In this document: positions 36,265-48,071 of the stretch, piece by piece
Layout of the letters: the number at the start of each line of letters is the position of its first letter
How positions within the stretch are numbered: the stretch's first letter is position 1
Source of the DNA: Globodera rostochiensis
Lineage: Eukaryota > Nematoda > Chromadorea > Rhabditida > Heteroderidae
Assembly: GCA_018350325.1 (NCBI GenBank)
Contig: JAEVLN010000028.1
Coordinates: forward strand, 1 to 64,000
Reading direction: 5' to 3'
Length of the DNA stretch: 64,000 nucleotides
Notes under the pieces: generated by a model
Databases searched by the model: none
What the model saw: the letters and a program-made list of their open reading frames with translations, nothing else
Told to the model about the DNA's origin: nothing
Position numbers and translations under genes: made by a program

Positions 36265-36476
36265 TTGTAAATTCCCATAGGCAAATCCCCGTTTTTATAA
36301 ATCCCCGTTTTTCAATTTCTAAAACCCCATCGGCAATAAATCCCCCGTTTTTTAATTTCTAAATCGCCATCGGCAATAAATCCCCGTTTTTCAATTTCTA
36401 AATCCCCATCGGCAATAAATCCCCGTTCTTCAATTTCTAAATCCCCATCGGCAATAAATCCCCCGTTTTTCAATTT
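36265..36476 (-). repeat. ~39-bp minisatellite at the 3' end of SPRYSEC-A
   Basis: About five imperfect units of AATCCCCATCGGCAATAAAT/CCCCGTTTTTCAATTTCT, directly after the stop codon. The SPRYSEC stop codon and last codons are themselves the start of the first unit. Homologous to the 47.3-kb array. Confidence 0.85.
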
Positions 36477-38379
36477 CTAAATCCCATTGGCAGCTTTGTA
36501 TTGGAATATCGGTCCAAAGTTTGCTTCAATTTCATCGCCTTCTTTTGACAGCGATACGCACGGAAACAATTTGACGGCAGAATCGACAAATTCACCGCCA
36601 GTACCTGCAAAAACAACACAAATAAAATATATGGCAAATAATTAGTTAGGCAAAAAACAAAATTTTAACACAAATTATTGTATAATCATAAAAATAAATT
36701 TTAATCCCCTTTTTCTTTCTCACCCAAACGCTCTCCGTTCAGCGTATAAAAGATGTTTTTATTTTTAAAATCCACGCCGCATCCGACTGTGTCGCCGTCA
36801 CTAATAGAAGGTATATCTTTCCCATTGCTCTTAAGAAGTTTGTTCTGCTCGTCGGGACCAGTCGAAAACATGCCGCAGCTTTGGTACGCGTAAGTGCCTT
36901 TTAATTCTCCAATTTCTTTGTCCAATGGCATTGGTTTTGTACAAAGTCCAATGGCAACCATGCTAAATATAAAAACATTTCAAAGCCCCAGCAATTGTTT
37001 TTTTAATAATATTTATAAGTTAGTAGGTACCACCTATCAGGGATGGGAATCGCGCGACGAAAAAAAAATTCGATCGGCGTTCGGCGATCTCAAATTTTTT
37101 AATGCGAACGGCGATCTGGCCAAAAGGCGATAAATGCGATCGCGATCACGATTCCCATCCCTGGTGTGCAAGGTTATTACGCAAATTATGCTGCCCTAAT
37201 TAGTCTTTTAATGATTTTATACTTTATAAATAATTCATTGTTTGAAAACTTTTAAACATCACTTAAAGAATTAAATAAAAACGCAAAATTCAGTGCCAGT
37301 AGAGTCAATCAAAGTCGTAAATTTTCAAATTGTAGTGCAAGAAAAGTAACATCTCAACAAGTGACGGGAGGGATCGGGATCCGGCCGGGATTTGCCGGGA
37401 TCTCGATCCCGGGTCTGGAGGTGGAAGTGGAGGGTCTGCGGTGCCGATAGGCACACACCGAGAAATTTTTTGCCATATTTGTTAAGAAATTCGTTCAAAT
37501 TTTGTTAAAGTGGGGCTTTAGCGTGCTTTTATTGAAGTTTGAATGGGATTTTGATCAAAATTAGTGAATTACTTTTAAGGCATTTATAATTTTTTCACCC
37601 GCTTGAAAAAATAATTAATTTTTTAATAAACAAATTTTTATTAAACGAGGGTCAAAATCTTTCAATTTTTGCAAAAATTTTCTGAATAAAATTCATTGAA
37701 ATTTTGAAAGAAATTTTGCAATCCCTGAACATGAATACACCAAAATTCCAAATTTTCATTGCGGCGCCTTCCCATCCCTGGTACCTACCATTCTTTCCCT
37801 AAGATTGTCACTTCGTAGTAAAAAGTGCCAGAACTCGTTTTTGGGATTGGCTTAACCGCGAACACGCTGCTCCACACTAAAAAGTAAATTCAATTCGAAA
37901 AATGTGTCAACTCTTTACATAAACCTTTTTAATATTCACTTTAACAGAATAATGTTTTACTTGATTTCTTTTCATTATGTTTGACGACCAATAATCGTTT
38001 GGGCACAGAAAGCGTAAGGTGCGGATGGCATGCATTGGATTTGGAATTCCATTCATTTTCAGGGGTTAGCCCTAACAATTTGTTTAATTATTAATTGAAA
38101 CTCAGTCTACCTGGGTTTTTTTGTTTAGCTGGTTCATTTTTGAGTTTTGTGTTTGATGTTGACGTTTTTGGCGCTGCATCTGAATTCTCTACGTGAATAG
38201 GAAATGTAATTTTCGATATTTATTAAATTTTGTTGGCCATCAGACGCAGAAAAGTCATAAAATATTTTGTATTGCGCCCAAAATTTAATTTCCAACGAAT
38301 TTTTCTGACCCGTCTCCAGCAAAATGAAGGCGGCCACCACGAACAAGCATACGGCGTCCAAGAAGTGAAAGAAGCGCAT
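36477..38379 (-). CDS. SPRYSEC-A, secreted SPRY-domain effector, 237 aa, six exons
   Basis: Secreted SPRY (B30.2-like) protein of the cyst-nematode SPRYSEC/RBP-1 type. In potato cyst nematodes these are made in the dorsal gland, delivered into the plant cell and often modulate immunity. Exons: 38310-38379, 38111-38188, 37961-38071, 37789-37876, 36724-36962, 36477-36604; all phases match and no stop interrupts. Exon 1 is the signal peptide MRFFHFLDAVCLFVVAAFIL. Exon 3 has the family block LTPENEWNS...LLVV; exon 4 has VFAVKPIPK and FYYEVTIL; exon 5 has IGLCTKPMPLD, GTYAYQS, VGCGVDFKN and YTLNGERLG; exon 6 has FPCVSLS, EIEANFGP and stop. Upstream is a DOG-box-rich promoter with TATA; intron 4 carries the 37.04-kb MITE. 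It points away from its inverted paralogue B. Confidence 0.9.
37038..37163. mobile_element. MITE in SPRYSEC-A intron 4
   Basis: CAGGGATGGGAATCG at the left and CGATTCCCATCCCTG at the right; the interior is GATCG/GCGAT-rich. The same element sits at the same intron position in SPRYSEC-B, with matching flanks in reverse orientation, so the insertion predates the A/B duplication. No clean 8-bp target duplication remains. Confidence 0.75.
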
Positions 38380-38399
38380 TTTTGAGGCTCTAAGCAATA

Positions 38400-38940
38400 A
38401 AAAATTGTTTTTTGAATGATTCTTTCTGTGGCATTTGCCACCGCTTTTATACGGCTTTAATCGCTGGCTTAGAATGTGCCTTCAATTTGAAATAGAATTG
38501 TCAGAGAAGAGAGTGGGGAGGGGGGTGCGAGACAATTGTGGTTGGCATTTACGTAAAGCAAATTATGGCATTGGCATTGTCCACGAAGAGAGTGGGGAGG
38601 GGATGCCAGAGAATTGTGGTTGGCATTTGCGTAAAGCAAATGTGGGAATTGGCATTAGCATTGTCAGCGAAGAGAGTGAGGAGGGGAAGCCAGAGAATTG
38701 TGGTTGGCATTTACGTAAAGCAAAATTTGGCATTGTCATAATTTTTAGTGGAATTGATTCGTCAGCAAGAGATTTGTCGATAAATCTGAATTGCACTTTA
38801 CATACACATGGGCTGCTTTATGTGGGTAAAAGATGGGGACTTTTGGGCATCCATAAGCCTTAAAGCATTGTCCACGAAGAGAGTGGGGAGGGGATGCCAG
38901 AGAATTGTAGTTGGCATTTGCGTAAGGCATTGGCATGAGC
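38400..38940 (-). promoter_or_regulatory. SPRYSEC-A promoter: TATA box and clustered ATGCCA (DOG-box) motifs
   Basis: TATA element CCGTATAAAAGCG at 38442-38454 (minus), next to TGGCAAATGCCA. Upstream, a ~80-bp unit is tandemly repeated (AATTGTGGTTGGCATTT near 38532, 38612, 38696), each with GAAGAGAGTG and G-rich GGGGAGGGG. I count about 11 ATGCCA/TGGCAT in 510 bp (for example 38429, 38543, 38566, 38572, 38603, 38621, 38650, 38705, 38728, 38894, 38931); about 0.25 would be expected by chance at equal base use. ATGCCA is the reported dorsal-gland motif of Globodera effectors. TTTACGTAAA palindromes alternate with it. Confidence 0.8.
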
Positions 38941-39984
38941 AGCCTGGCCTGTTAGTCTTTAGAAAATTATTTATAGTTTAAAATGAACTAGATTGACCAA
39001 TCGGTGCACTCTGCATTTGGGTGAATCTTAGGCTTAAAATAATCACACACTTTGGCAATAGTTATTAGGGTTTTCACATTGCCCCATTTTACCGGCTTCG
39101 GTTCACAGAATGGTAAATTTGGCTCGGCGACAAAAGGTAAGATGGACAAAGTGTCCGGCGGCAAAATGTTCGAAGCCAAAATCGGGGACACAATGTCAGG
39201 TAAGCCAACAGTGGACCAAAGGTCCGAAAAGCCGTTCAATGTTTATTAGTAAATTATGCCATAAAGACAGATTCCATGCTCGTTCCACGGCTGCCAGTTG
39301 TTTTTGTCTCGCCGCACATTTTGTCGGTCGGACAATTTGTCGTTCGGACATTTTGTCCTTTTCCAAGCGACCGGACATTTTGTCTTTGTTTTTTGCTTTT
39401 GTGGAGGTCCGGGGGTTTTAAATTTTCAAAAATATAAAATCAACGTGATTTGTATAGGAGCAAAAAGGTGTCGCGAATAATCGCGCGCTTCCCGCTAAAT
39501 TTGAATTCAGCTCCCGGTATTTTTTATTGTATTTTTAATTACAGTGGCTCTAAAATAAACCCAAATTCTTGAATTTATGGCCAATTTCATTGAAATGTAG
39601 AATCAGTAAAAAAAACTTTCCGGGAACGGGAATTCAAATTATTGGGAAGGAGCGGTATTCCCGCCTTTTCCCGTTGCTTAAATCAATTTTATTCCTTAAA
39701 AATGCAATAAAATTCATCTCAATATTTTTACTTATTGTTTGTCAAGATCTCTCATAAAAATCAATTAATTCTAAATCTTTGATGAATATTCGCCGAAGTG
39801 AATTTACTGGAAAAACCACAAAGTTAAAATTGACAAAAATTGAAACAAAATGAATTGAGTAAATGTTTTGATCGACAAAGAAAAACAATAAATCAAAACG
39901 ACCGTAACCCTCAACAGCAAAAGCATAAATCCCCGTTTTTTAATTTCTAAATCCCCATTTTTCTTAATCTTTTGGCAATAAATC
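38941..39984. other. Intergenic repeats
   Basis: Inverted, diverged phrases of CGGACATTTTGTC type (39145-39190 vs 39310-39390) suggest a decayed foldback element. A 65-codon ORF at 39052-39249 is made of this repeat. 39740-39960 is a SPRYSEC 3' flank belonging to relic D. No gene accepted. Confidence 0.5.
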
Positions 39985-41640
39985 CTAGTTTACAATTTCA
40001 TCCCATTTCAACAAGTTTTTGAATTCAAAATCCGGTCCAAAGTTTGCTTCAATTTCATCGCCTTCTGTTGACAATCCCAGGTTTTTGAAAAGTCGAATCC
40101 CGGTCCCCGGTTTTTGAAAAGACGAAATCCCGGTCCCCGGTTTTTGAAAAGACGAAATCCCGGTCCCCGGTTTTTGAAAGTCGAAATCCCGGTCCACGGT
40201 TTTTGAAAAGTCGAAATCCCGGTCCCCGGTTTTTGAAAGTCGAAATCCCGGTCCACGGTTTTTGAAAAGTCGAAATCCCGGTCCCCGGTTTTTGAAAAGT
40301 CGAAATCCCGGTCTCCGGATTTTGAAAAGTCGAAATCCCGGTCCCCGGTTTTTGAAAGTCGAAATCCCGGTCCACGGTTTTTGAAAAGTCGAAATCCCGG
40401 TCCCCGGTTTTTGAAAAGTCGAAATCCCGGTCTCCGGATTTTGAAAAGTCGAAATCGCGGTGCCCGGATTTTGAAAGTCGAAATCCCGGTCCACGGTTTT
40501 TGAAAAGTCGAAATCCCGGTCCCCGGTTTTTGAAAGTCGAAATCCCGGTCCACGGTTTTTGAAAAGTCGAAATCCCGGTCCCCGGTTTTTGAAAAGTCGA
40601 AATCCCGGTCTCCGGATTTTGAAAAGTCGAAATCGCGGTGCCCGGATTTTGAAAAGTCGAAATCTCGGTTCACGGTTTTTGAAAAGTCGAAATCCCGGTC
40701 CCCGGTTTTTGAAAAGTCGAAATCCCGGTCCCCGGATTTTGAAAAGTCGAAATCCCGGTCCCCGGTTTTTGAAAAGACGAAATCCCGTTCCCCGGTTTTT
40801 GAAAAGAGGAAATCCCGGTCCCCGGTTTTTGAAAAAACGAAATCCCGGTTTTTGAAAAGACGAAATCCCGGTCCCCGGTTTTTGAAAAGACGAAATCCCG
40901 GTCCCCGGTTGTTGAAAAGACGAAATCCCGGTCCATCCGATTCTGACCTCCATTTTGATCATTTCTGAACCCTAACCCAAATTTGAACAATTGGTCGAAC
41001 AAAACATTTTTTTTTTGAATTTTTTTTTTGTTTTTAGATCGTTAAAGTTACAAAATGGATGAAAGGATGATCGGGAGAGCAAACGAATATGATTTTGAAG
41101 TTTTTTGTTGCTTGAAAATGATTTGAAAAAAAAAAAAATTTCGAAAAAATTTTCGATTTTCCGGGCGGGACCAGAAATACCGGAGCCAAGACTTCATTAA
41201 AAAATACCGGGACCTAAAAACCGGTAATCCGGTCCCATGCTACCCTTATTTAACATACATGGGGAAGGGAACATTTTTTCTGATTTTTGGGAACTTTTGT
41301 CCTTTTTTTCTTAGGTTTTCACGTAAAATTCAAGTAAATTTAAACAGAAAAATTGTAAATCTCGGTACTTTTTCGATCGAGAATCTCGATCGAATCTCGA
41401 AACTTTTCGATCGAGATTACGATTGAGAATCTCGAAAAATCTCGGTCAGGCCAAATTTTTTCGATCGAGATTTCGATCGAGAATCTCGATCGGTCCGTGC
41501 TCTACCTTTTACCGCAAAAAGGCCGCAGCCTTGGTATGCGTAGCCTTCAAAATCTCCAATTTCTTTGTCCAATGGCATTTGTTTTGGACCAAGCCCAATG
41601 GAAACAAAGCTAAATATAGAGAGACGAGGTTTTAGGGAAA
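39985..41640 (-). pseudogene. SPRYSEC relic D, split by repeats
   Basis: Minus strand: 41505-41614 encodes the start of SPRY exon 5 (VSIGLGPKQMPLDKEIGDFE, then YAYQGCGLF) and 40021-40072 retains part of the last exon (EIEANFGPDFEF-like). Exons 1-4 were not found, and the space between is filled by a 30-bp minisatellite (40077-40945) and GATCGAGA-type repeats (41360-41505). Not functional. Confidence 0.75.
40077..40945. repeat. 30-bp minisatellite, ~29 units
   Basis: Unit AAATCCCGGTCCCCGGTTTT plus TGAAAAGTCG, with 29-bp variants. Its multiple-of-three period creates long open frames on both strands (up to 325 codons on the minus strand), which I reject as genes. It lies inside SPRYSEC relic D, between the exon 5 and exon 6 fragments. 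Confidence 0.9.
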
Positions 41641-41985
41641 ACAACGTGACATATGATAGCGACCAAAAGGATTTTGGTCAGCCATTTGTGAAAAATGATT
41701 TTAACTAAAAATTGTCTGAAATGTATTTGATGCACTGAATAAGAAGGCGTTAGTAGAAACTAAAAAAATTGAGAATTTAAGACTGTTTTTTTTGAACCGG
41801 TTTACCGGGGATCCCCGGCCATTCTCATGCCCGTTCCCCGGTTTGGCCATCCCCAAAAACGGGAATCTCCGGTCCTCATCCCCGGCGGGGCGGGGACGAA
41901 AATGCACCCCTAAAGATGGCCATCACATCAGAAATTTTAATGATTACCTATATTTATGTACTGTTTAAAATTCAAAAATTTTCTC

Positions 41986-42620
41986 GACGGCACCTATCGG
42001 CACCGCCGACCAAATTTTTTAAGAAATAAAATAAAAATTTGCTTTTTTGAAAATTCCTTAAATAAAATACCTTGGCGCTCAGATGGTTCAAATTCCCCCT
42101 AATCCTCTAAAAAAGTAAACTTAATTCAAAAATAAAAAATGTTTTTAAATGTTAATGCTTTTGCTTAAACCTTTTCACCTTTTTTAACACGTCATATCTA
42201 AAAAAATTTTTGGAACCAAAATATTTGATTTTTAAATGTAAGTGAAAATTTTTTGATCAATTTACTAAATTTTTGTCGTGCTGGGTCGTTTCGCAAAACC
42301 CGCCTTTTTATTTTAATTTAAATTTTTTTCAATATTTATTTACATCAAAAAATGTTTACACGAATGTTTAAGCCTAAGCTTAACGAACCCCTAAGTCTAC
42401 CTTTTCCCTAGTTATTCTCTACGGCTTTGAAGTTACTTTAAAAAAAGTCGGTTTTCTTTAATTTTAAAAATTTCAACAGATTCAAAAACCGATTTTGCGA
42501 AACGGCCATAGTGGCGGATTTTTCGAAACTAAAAGCATTGTCAGAGAAGGGAGTTGGGAGGGGATGTCAGAGAATTTTGGTTGGCGTTTGCGTAAGGCAT
42601 TGGCTGACTAGACATTCCGA
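41986..42620. other. Intergenic; solo promoter-module fragment at 42535-42605
   Basis: 42535-42605 resembles one ~80-bp SPRYSEC promoter unit (GGGAGGGGATGTCAGAGAAT, TTTGCGTAAGGCATTGG) with its ATGCCA sites largely mutated. A CCTATCGG-core repeat lies at 41986-42010. No gene is visible from 41640 to 43060. Confidence 0.5.
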
Positions 42621-43819
42621 ATTTTTTAAGAATTAAAATTTAAAAAAACTGGAAATTTCTACCAAACAAAATTGTTTTTTTGAATTGAATTTTGAACACA
42701 GCTAGAAAAATTTCGTATCGTAATCGTAAATATCGTAATTTTGATCATATCATATATCGTAAAAAAGTCGTATCGTAATTTGGCATATTGTAAATATCGT
42801 ATTATCGTTTATTGTATTTTGAGGAGACGATATCGACATACCTGCTATGAAGATCACGCATTTTTTATCCATTTTTATGAATTCATTTTTGTTATTCTAT
42901 TCAACAACTGATTCTATTTTTGAATGTTTTTTACTATTGGTAAAGATAAAAAACGCATACATAGTGACGATCTAGACACTGCTGTTTGGTAAATTAACGT
43001 CTAATGGTCGTAGGACATCATCTAATCTATGGTCTCAATTTTTTGAAAAAAATACAATTTGGGTTTGTAGAATCTAAATTTGACCTCCATTTCGACCAAT
43101 TCCAAACCCCCGACCAGTTGTCAAAAATGTTGCAGTTTGGGTTGTACGGTCCAGGACAACTAAACACAAATATAAATGAATGATTGTGATGGCCCGGGGC
43201 ACTGTTGCACATCATTAAATTGTTCTCCGGTTATCTCGTATTCAATTAAAATGTTTGTATGTTATTCCAAATTTCTCTGATAATGATTGACAAATTTTGA
43301 TGGTTTTCACGCAAAAATTGACCTGGCTTTGGCCGTTATGGTATATTTTTTAGTCCCTAGTTTGCCATTTTTGGGGGTTTTAACCCTTATTTTGGGTGTT
43401 TTTAGTCCCTATTCTGCCACTTTTTGGGGGGTTTTAACCCTTATTTTGTGTGTTTTTAGTCCCTATTTTGCCATTTTGGGGGGTTTTAACTAGAGCCCGG
43501 ACTTGAGCTTCGAGCGAGATCTCGAGTCGAGATTTTTCGGGATGTCGAGCAGGGATGGGCGGAAATTTATTTTCAAAAAACGGAAACGGAAAACGGAAAT
43601 ATTTTTTTTAACGGAAAACGGAAAAAGGGCCTAAAACAACGCAAAAACGGAAAACGGAAAACAAATAAAATGAAAAAATTATTTTTTTAAAAAAAATAAT
43701 TTATTTAATAAATATTTTTTGAAATATTAGCAGTAATTATTTTTAAAAATTTTGAAGGATGTCTTTTTTTCAGCGTTCTTCTAAATCTATTTTAAGCTTT
43801 TGGGTGGGGGGGGGGGTCG

Positions 43820-43970
43820 GCTGTGCCGATAGGCGCCGCCGGAGAAAATTTTGAAATTTTGACTTAATTTGCAAAGAGATTTTCAACAAAAATTTAAAAA
43901 ATCGGCACTTTTTGAAGTTTTTAGGAATGGTAAGGGGTCCGGCGGCGCCGATAGGCGCCTCCGGAAGAAT
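43820..43970. repeat. Two copies of a dispersed near-palindrome with CCGATAGG core
   Basis: TGCCGATAGGCGCCGCCGG at 43826-43845 and GGCGGCGCCGATAGGCGCC at 43934-43953. The core, always flanked on one side by GAGAAAATTTT-type sequence, also occurs near 9889, 15785, 37440, 41987 and 48626. Confidence 0.75.
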
Positions 43971-44174
43971 TTTTTTAAAAAACTTAACAAGATTTGTTAA
44001 GAAAATGCTCCAAAAATGAAAATGCAAAACAAAATCCCCCTAATGTTTTTTGATTTCGTCCAACATAAAATGAATGAAAGGCTTGTGAATTGTCATCTAA
44101 AATATTTGTTTAATTGGAAAAAGTTAAAAAGAATTTTAAAATTGTTTAACCACCGTAACTGTTCAGAGAAATAA

Positions 44175-44270
44175 GAAATTATCACTGACACAGTCGGGGA
44201 TCTGAACCCCCACCAACACTTATCTCCCCACAACAACCACTCACAATTACACCACAACCAACCCGCATTG
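44175..44270 (-). mobile_element. tRNA-derived SINE head, family 2 (copy 1)
   Basis: Minus strand carries GGGGGTTCAGATCCCC (B-box stem and loop) and, 45-60 nt upstream, a GTGGTGTAATTGTGAGTGG A-box-like segment. A second copy is at 48400-48490. Confidence 0.55.
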
Positions 44271-44352
44271 AAATTCTCCAAAAATCACATTATTAGGGGA
44301 AAGGTGAGGGGATGCCTATTTGAGTAGAGGGGAAAACAAATAAATAAGTGCT

Positions 44353-44430
44353 TGCACTCAAGCGGGTTCGAACCCAACACATAACATAAGACTGACCAAA
44401 AGGAGAAACCACTAGGCCATCGACCTACTT
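44353..44430 (-). mobile_element. tRNA-derived SINE head, family 3 (copy 1)
   Basis: Minus strand: A box TGGCCTAGTGG and B box GGGTTCGAACCC, spaced as in a tRNA; the anticodon arm is not convincing. A related copy with the same B-box context (GAAGCGGGTTCGAACCC) lies at 48998-49110. Confidence 0.55.
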
Positions 44431-45299
44431 GGGGGGATATCAGTTAAAATGGTTGAAATTGTCGCTCGATGATGCCATCATTAGGGGTGTAAATTTAGTC
44501 CCGGTTGGTCCCGGTCCCGGCGGGACCAAAAAACCGGGACCGGGACTTTCAGATTTTAAAAAGTCCCGTCCCGACCGGGACCGGGACCTGAAAAAACCGG
44601 GAAATCCCGTCCCGGTCCCGGTACCGGTCCCGTGCAACCCTAGTTTTAACCCTTATTTTGGGTGTTTTTAGTCCATATTCTAGTCCCTAAATCCGGACGC
44701 TATTTATAACAAATAAATAACATTACTCGGCTTCCCAAAGATTGTAATTGCAACAGCCAAACTCATATATCGCCAGGGCACAAGAAGACACCTGCGGGGC
44801 ATTTTGATTGTTTAAAAATTAAATTCAGACACTTACTTCATCGATTTTGACAAAAAACAACAATTTGATGAAGACAAAAATGAAGAGCCCAATCACCTTT
44901 TTCCACTTGGTAAAATTTGGATTTTTAGCGGTGCATTTTTTTTTTTGAAAATTTGAAAAAATCTTTAGGGGTGCAATTTTTGAGTTTATTGCATTTTTCT
45001 TAAAGAATTTTTTCAGCTGAAAATTTTCTCCAAAATCAATTTTAGGCGTCAAATTTTTGTTTTTTATGGCAATTTGTTAAGGTCCAAAAACTACAAATTT
45101 TGCAAACAAAAGGGTCCCCCCTATGGTTTTTTTGTGATAGATGACGAACATATCGCCAAAAAGGTTGAAAAATAATCCCCAACCTCTAATAATCCCCCAT
45201 CCTCTGAATAGGTTGAAAAATAATCCCCCATGTGGGATTACAAGATTATATACGGGAACTTTGCCATGATTACGAGAATTTGGTGGAAAAGTGAAGGCT

Positions 45300-45545
45300 T
45301 TACGAATATGCCAACCAGATTCTCTCGCATCCCCTCACCACTCTCTTCATTGACAATGCTAATGCCAATGACAATGCCAAAATCTTTACGTTAATGCCAA
45401 CCACAATTGTCTCACACCCCCCTCCCCACTCTCTTCTCTGAAACGCTATTTCAAATTGAAGGCACATTCTAAGCCAACGATTAAAGCCATATAAAAGCGG
45501 TGGCAAATGCCACAGAAAGAATCATTCAAAAAACTATTTTTTATT
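45300..45545 (+). promoter_or_regulatory. SPRYSEC-B promoter
   Basis: TATA element CCATATAAAAGCGG at 45488-45500 (about 70 bp before the ATG), followed by TGGCAAATGCCA. ATGCCA occurs at 45308, 45362, 45374, 45394 and 45507. It shares the TCTTCTCTGAAACGCTATTTC block with the A and C promoters but has fewer upstream units. Confidence 0.75.
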
Positions 45546-45560
45546 GCTTAGTTCCTCAAA

Positions 45561-47337
45561 ATGCGCTTCTTTCACTGCTTGGACGCCGTTTGCTTGTTCG
45601 TGGTGGCCGCCTTCATTTTGCTGGAGACGGGTCAGAAAATTTGTTGGAAATTAAAATTTTGGGCGCAATACAAAATATTTTATGATTTTTCTGCGTCTGA
45701 TGGCTAACAAAAATTTAGTAAATTGATCAATAAATTTTCACTTACATTTTCAACTCACGTAGAGAATTCAGATGCAGCGCCAAAAACGTCAACATCAAAC
45801 ACAAAACTCAAAAATAAACCAGCTAAACAAAAAAACCCAGGTAGGCACTGAGTGATTCATAATGCAAAAATAGATTTTTTATCTTTTTTTTAGATTTTTT
45901 ATTATTATTTTTTTAAAAGCAATCGTTTTGGTTAAGTTTTTTACAATTAAAACGGTTTTCAATAAATTTTCAAACCAAACGCTTAAATGAGTTTTACTTG
46001 TGAAATCTGTGTAGCAAATTTGATCAAAAAAAGGCATTTTCCATGCAATTAAATTCAAAATTAATAATTAAACAAATTGTTAGGGCTAACCCTTAAAAAT
46101 CACTGGAATTCCAATGCATGTCATCCGCACCTTACGCTTCCTGTGCCCGTCCAACAGTCCGACTCCACACCTTCTAAGCCCGAACAATTATTGGTCGTCG
46201 AATATAAAGATAACGGGGAAACAAGTAAACATTATCCTTATATAATTATTCTGTTAAAGTGAATTGATTAAAAATAGAGGTTTATGTAAAAGAGTTATTA
46301 ACACATTTTTTAAATTGAATTTATTTTTTAGAGCGTAGCAACGTGTTCGCAGTTCATCCAATTCCAAAAACGGGTGCTGGCATTTTTTACTACGAAGTGA
46401 CAATCTTAAAGCAATCAAAATTGTAGGTGTAACTTATAAATTTATTAAAACAAATTTGAAAATTTACGACTTTGATTGACTCTGATGGCACTGAATTTTG
46501 CGTTTTTATTTAATTCTTTAAGTGATGTTTAAAATTTTACAACAATGAATTATTTATAAAGTATAAAATACTAATTAGGGCAGCATAATTTGCGTAATAA
46601 CCTTGCACACCAGGGATGGGAATCGTGATCGCATATTGCCTTTTTTGGGCAGATCGCCGATCGCATTAAAAATATACCCGATCCCTTTTTTTCGCCGCGC
46701 GATTCCCATCCCTGGTAGGTGGTACCTACTAACTTATAAATATTATTAAAACACAATTGCTGGGGCTTTGAAATGTTTATTATTTTTAGATTTATTTCCA
46801 TTGGACTATGCACAGACCAAATGCCATTGGACAAACAAATTGGAGATTTTAAAGGCACTTATGCGTACCATAACTTCGGCGCTTTTACGGCGGGTCCCGA
46901 CGCTTTGCTTGACCGCAACGGGAAAGTTATACCTTCTTTTCGTGGCAGCGGCAACGTCGTCGGATGCGGCGTGGATTTTAAAAATAATGAACTCTTTTAT
47001 ACGCTGAACGGAGAGCGTTTGGGTGAGAAGGAAAAAAAGGGGATTATTGAAGATTTTTTACAAAGGACTTATTTTTGGTGGAGTTCATCAATAAAACCAA
47101 AAGTTTTTAGAGAATTTATTTTTAACACTATACAATAATTTGTTTAAAATTGTTTTTTTTGTGCCTAACTAATTATTTGCCATATTTTTTATTTGTGTTG
47201 TTTTTGCAGTTCCTACCGGTCAATTTGTCAATCGTGCCGTCGAATTGTTTCCGTGCGTCACATTGTCGGAATTTGGCGACAAAATCAAAGCCAACTTTGG
47301 GCCGAAATTCCAATACAGCGATGCCAATGGGATTTAG
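45561..47337 (+). CDS. SPRYSEC-B, secreted SPRY-domain effector, 246 aa, six exons
   Basis: Inverted paralogue of SPRYSEC-A. Exons 45561-45630, 45763-45840, 46084-46224, 46332-46422, 46790-47022 and 47210-47337 join in phase without a stop. The exon 4 donor must be GTAGGT at 46423; a donor three bases later would read a stop. Exon 1 is a signal peptide (MRFFHCLDAVCLFVVAAF); exon 3 has LTLKNHWNS and QLLVVEY; exon 4 VFAVHPIPK and FYYEVTIL; exon 5 SIGLCTDQMPLD, TYAYHNFG, VGCGVDFKN, YTLNGERLG; exon 6 FVNRAVELFPCVTLSEFGDK and ANFGP. Intron 4 has the same MITE as gene A (46611-46714). The last codons open directly into a 40-bp minisatellite. Expected to act as a host-delivered effector like A. Confidence 0.9.
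46611..46714. mobile_element. MITE in SPRYSEC-B intron 4
   Basis: CCAGGGATGGGAATCG...CGATTCCCATCCCTGG, orthologous in position to 37038-37163 in gene A. Confidence 0.7.
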
Positions 47338-47757
47338 AAATTGAAAAACGGGGGATTTATTGCCGATGGGGATTTAGAAATTGAAAAACGGGGGATTTAT
47401 TGCCGATGGGGATTTAGAAATTGAAAAACGGGGGATTTATTGCCGATGGGGATTTAGAAATTGAAAAACGGGGGATTTATTGCCGATGGGGATTTAGAAA
47501 TTGAAAAACGGGGGATTTATTGCCGATGGGGATTTAGAAATTGAAAAACGGGGGATTTATTGCCGATGGGGATTTAGAAATTGAAAAACGGGGGATTTAT
47601 TGCCGATGGGGATTTAGAAATTGAAAAACGGGGGATTTATTGCCGATGGGGATTTAGAAATTGAAAAACGGGGATTTATTGCCGATGGGGATTTAGAAAT
47701 TGAAGAACGGGGATTTATTGCCGATGGGGATTTAGAAATTGAAAAACGGGGATTTAT
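47327..47757 (+). repeat. 40-bp minisatellite over the SPRYSEC-B stop codon
   Basis: About eight exact 40-bp units (GGGATTTAGAAATTGAAAAA then CGGGGGATTTATTGCCGATG) followed by about three 39-bp units. The SPRYSEC stop TAG (47335-47337) lies in the first unit. In one frame the 39-bp units are open and encode a 13-residue repeat (FIADGDLEIEKRG). The family is ~5 units in gene A and absent in gene C. Confidence 0.9.
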
Positions 47758-48071
47758 ACTTTTAGTGTTGAGTCGTTTTGATTTATTGTTTTTCTTTGTC
47801 GATCAAAACACCTTGTCAATTTTAACTTTTTGGTTTTTCCAGTAAATTCACTTCAGCAAATAAAAAAAGTCGAAATCAAAAATCGAAATGAAAAAAACGT
47901 CGAAAATCGAAAGTCGAACTCGAAGGTAAATCGAAAATCTTTTTGATGTGTCTAAAAAAATTATTTTCTTAAAATTATTTATTTTAATAAAATAATGTTT
48001 GATGAGTCGTCATTTTTTGCTTCAGTGGCCCTTCTTAGGCTTAAAGCTTTTGGGCGGCGGGGGGTCGGCGG

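Larger units (their letters stand above)
43060..44900 (-). pseudogene. Broken second copy of the Cys-rich secreted protein gene
   Basis: 44723-44896 matches exons 1-2 and their intron (FIFVFIKLL signal core, then CALAIYEFGCCNYNLWE) and 43085-43160 matches only the first ~35 nt of exon 3 (CPGPYNPNCNIF). The start codon region differs and the Cys-rich bulk of exon 3 is missing. The enlarged intron holds a MITE, two SINE heads and CCGGGACC repeats. Compare the intact-looking gene at 32046-33343. Confidence 0.8.

Noticed and set aside
38435..38863. 142-codon ORF with repeated NCGWHLRKAN motif
   Set aside because: It is the SPRYSEC-A promoter repeat read as protein; the reverse strand is also open.
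39985..40962. 325-codon minus-strand ORF (Phe/Arg/Gly repeats) and overlapping ORFs on both strands
   Set aside because: Made entirely by the 30-bp minisatellite, whose period is a multiple of three; open in several frames at once.
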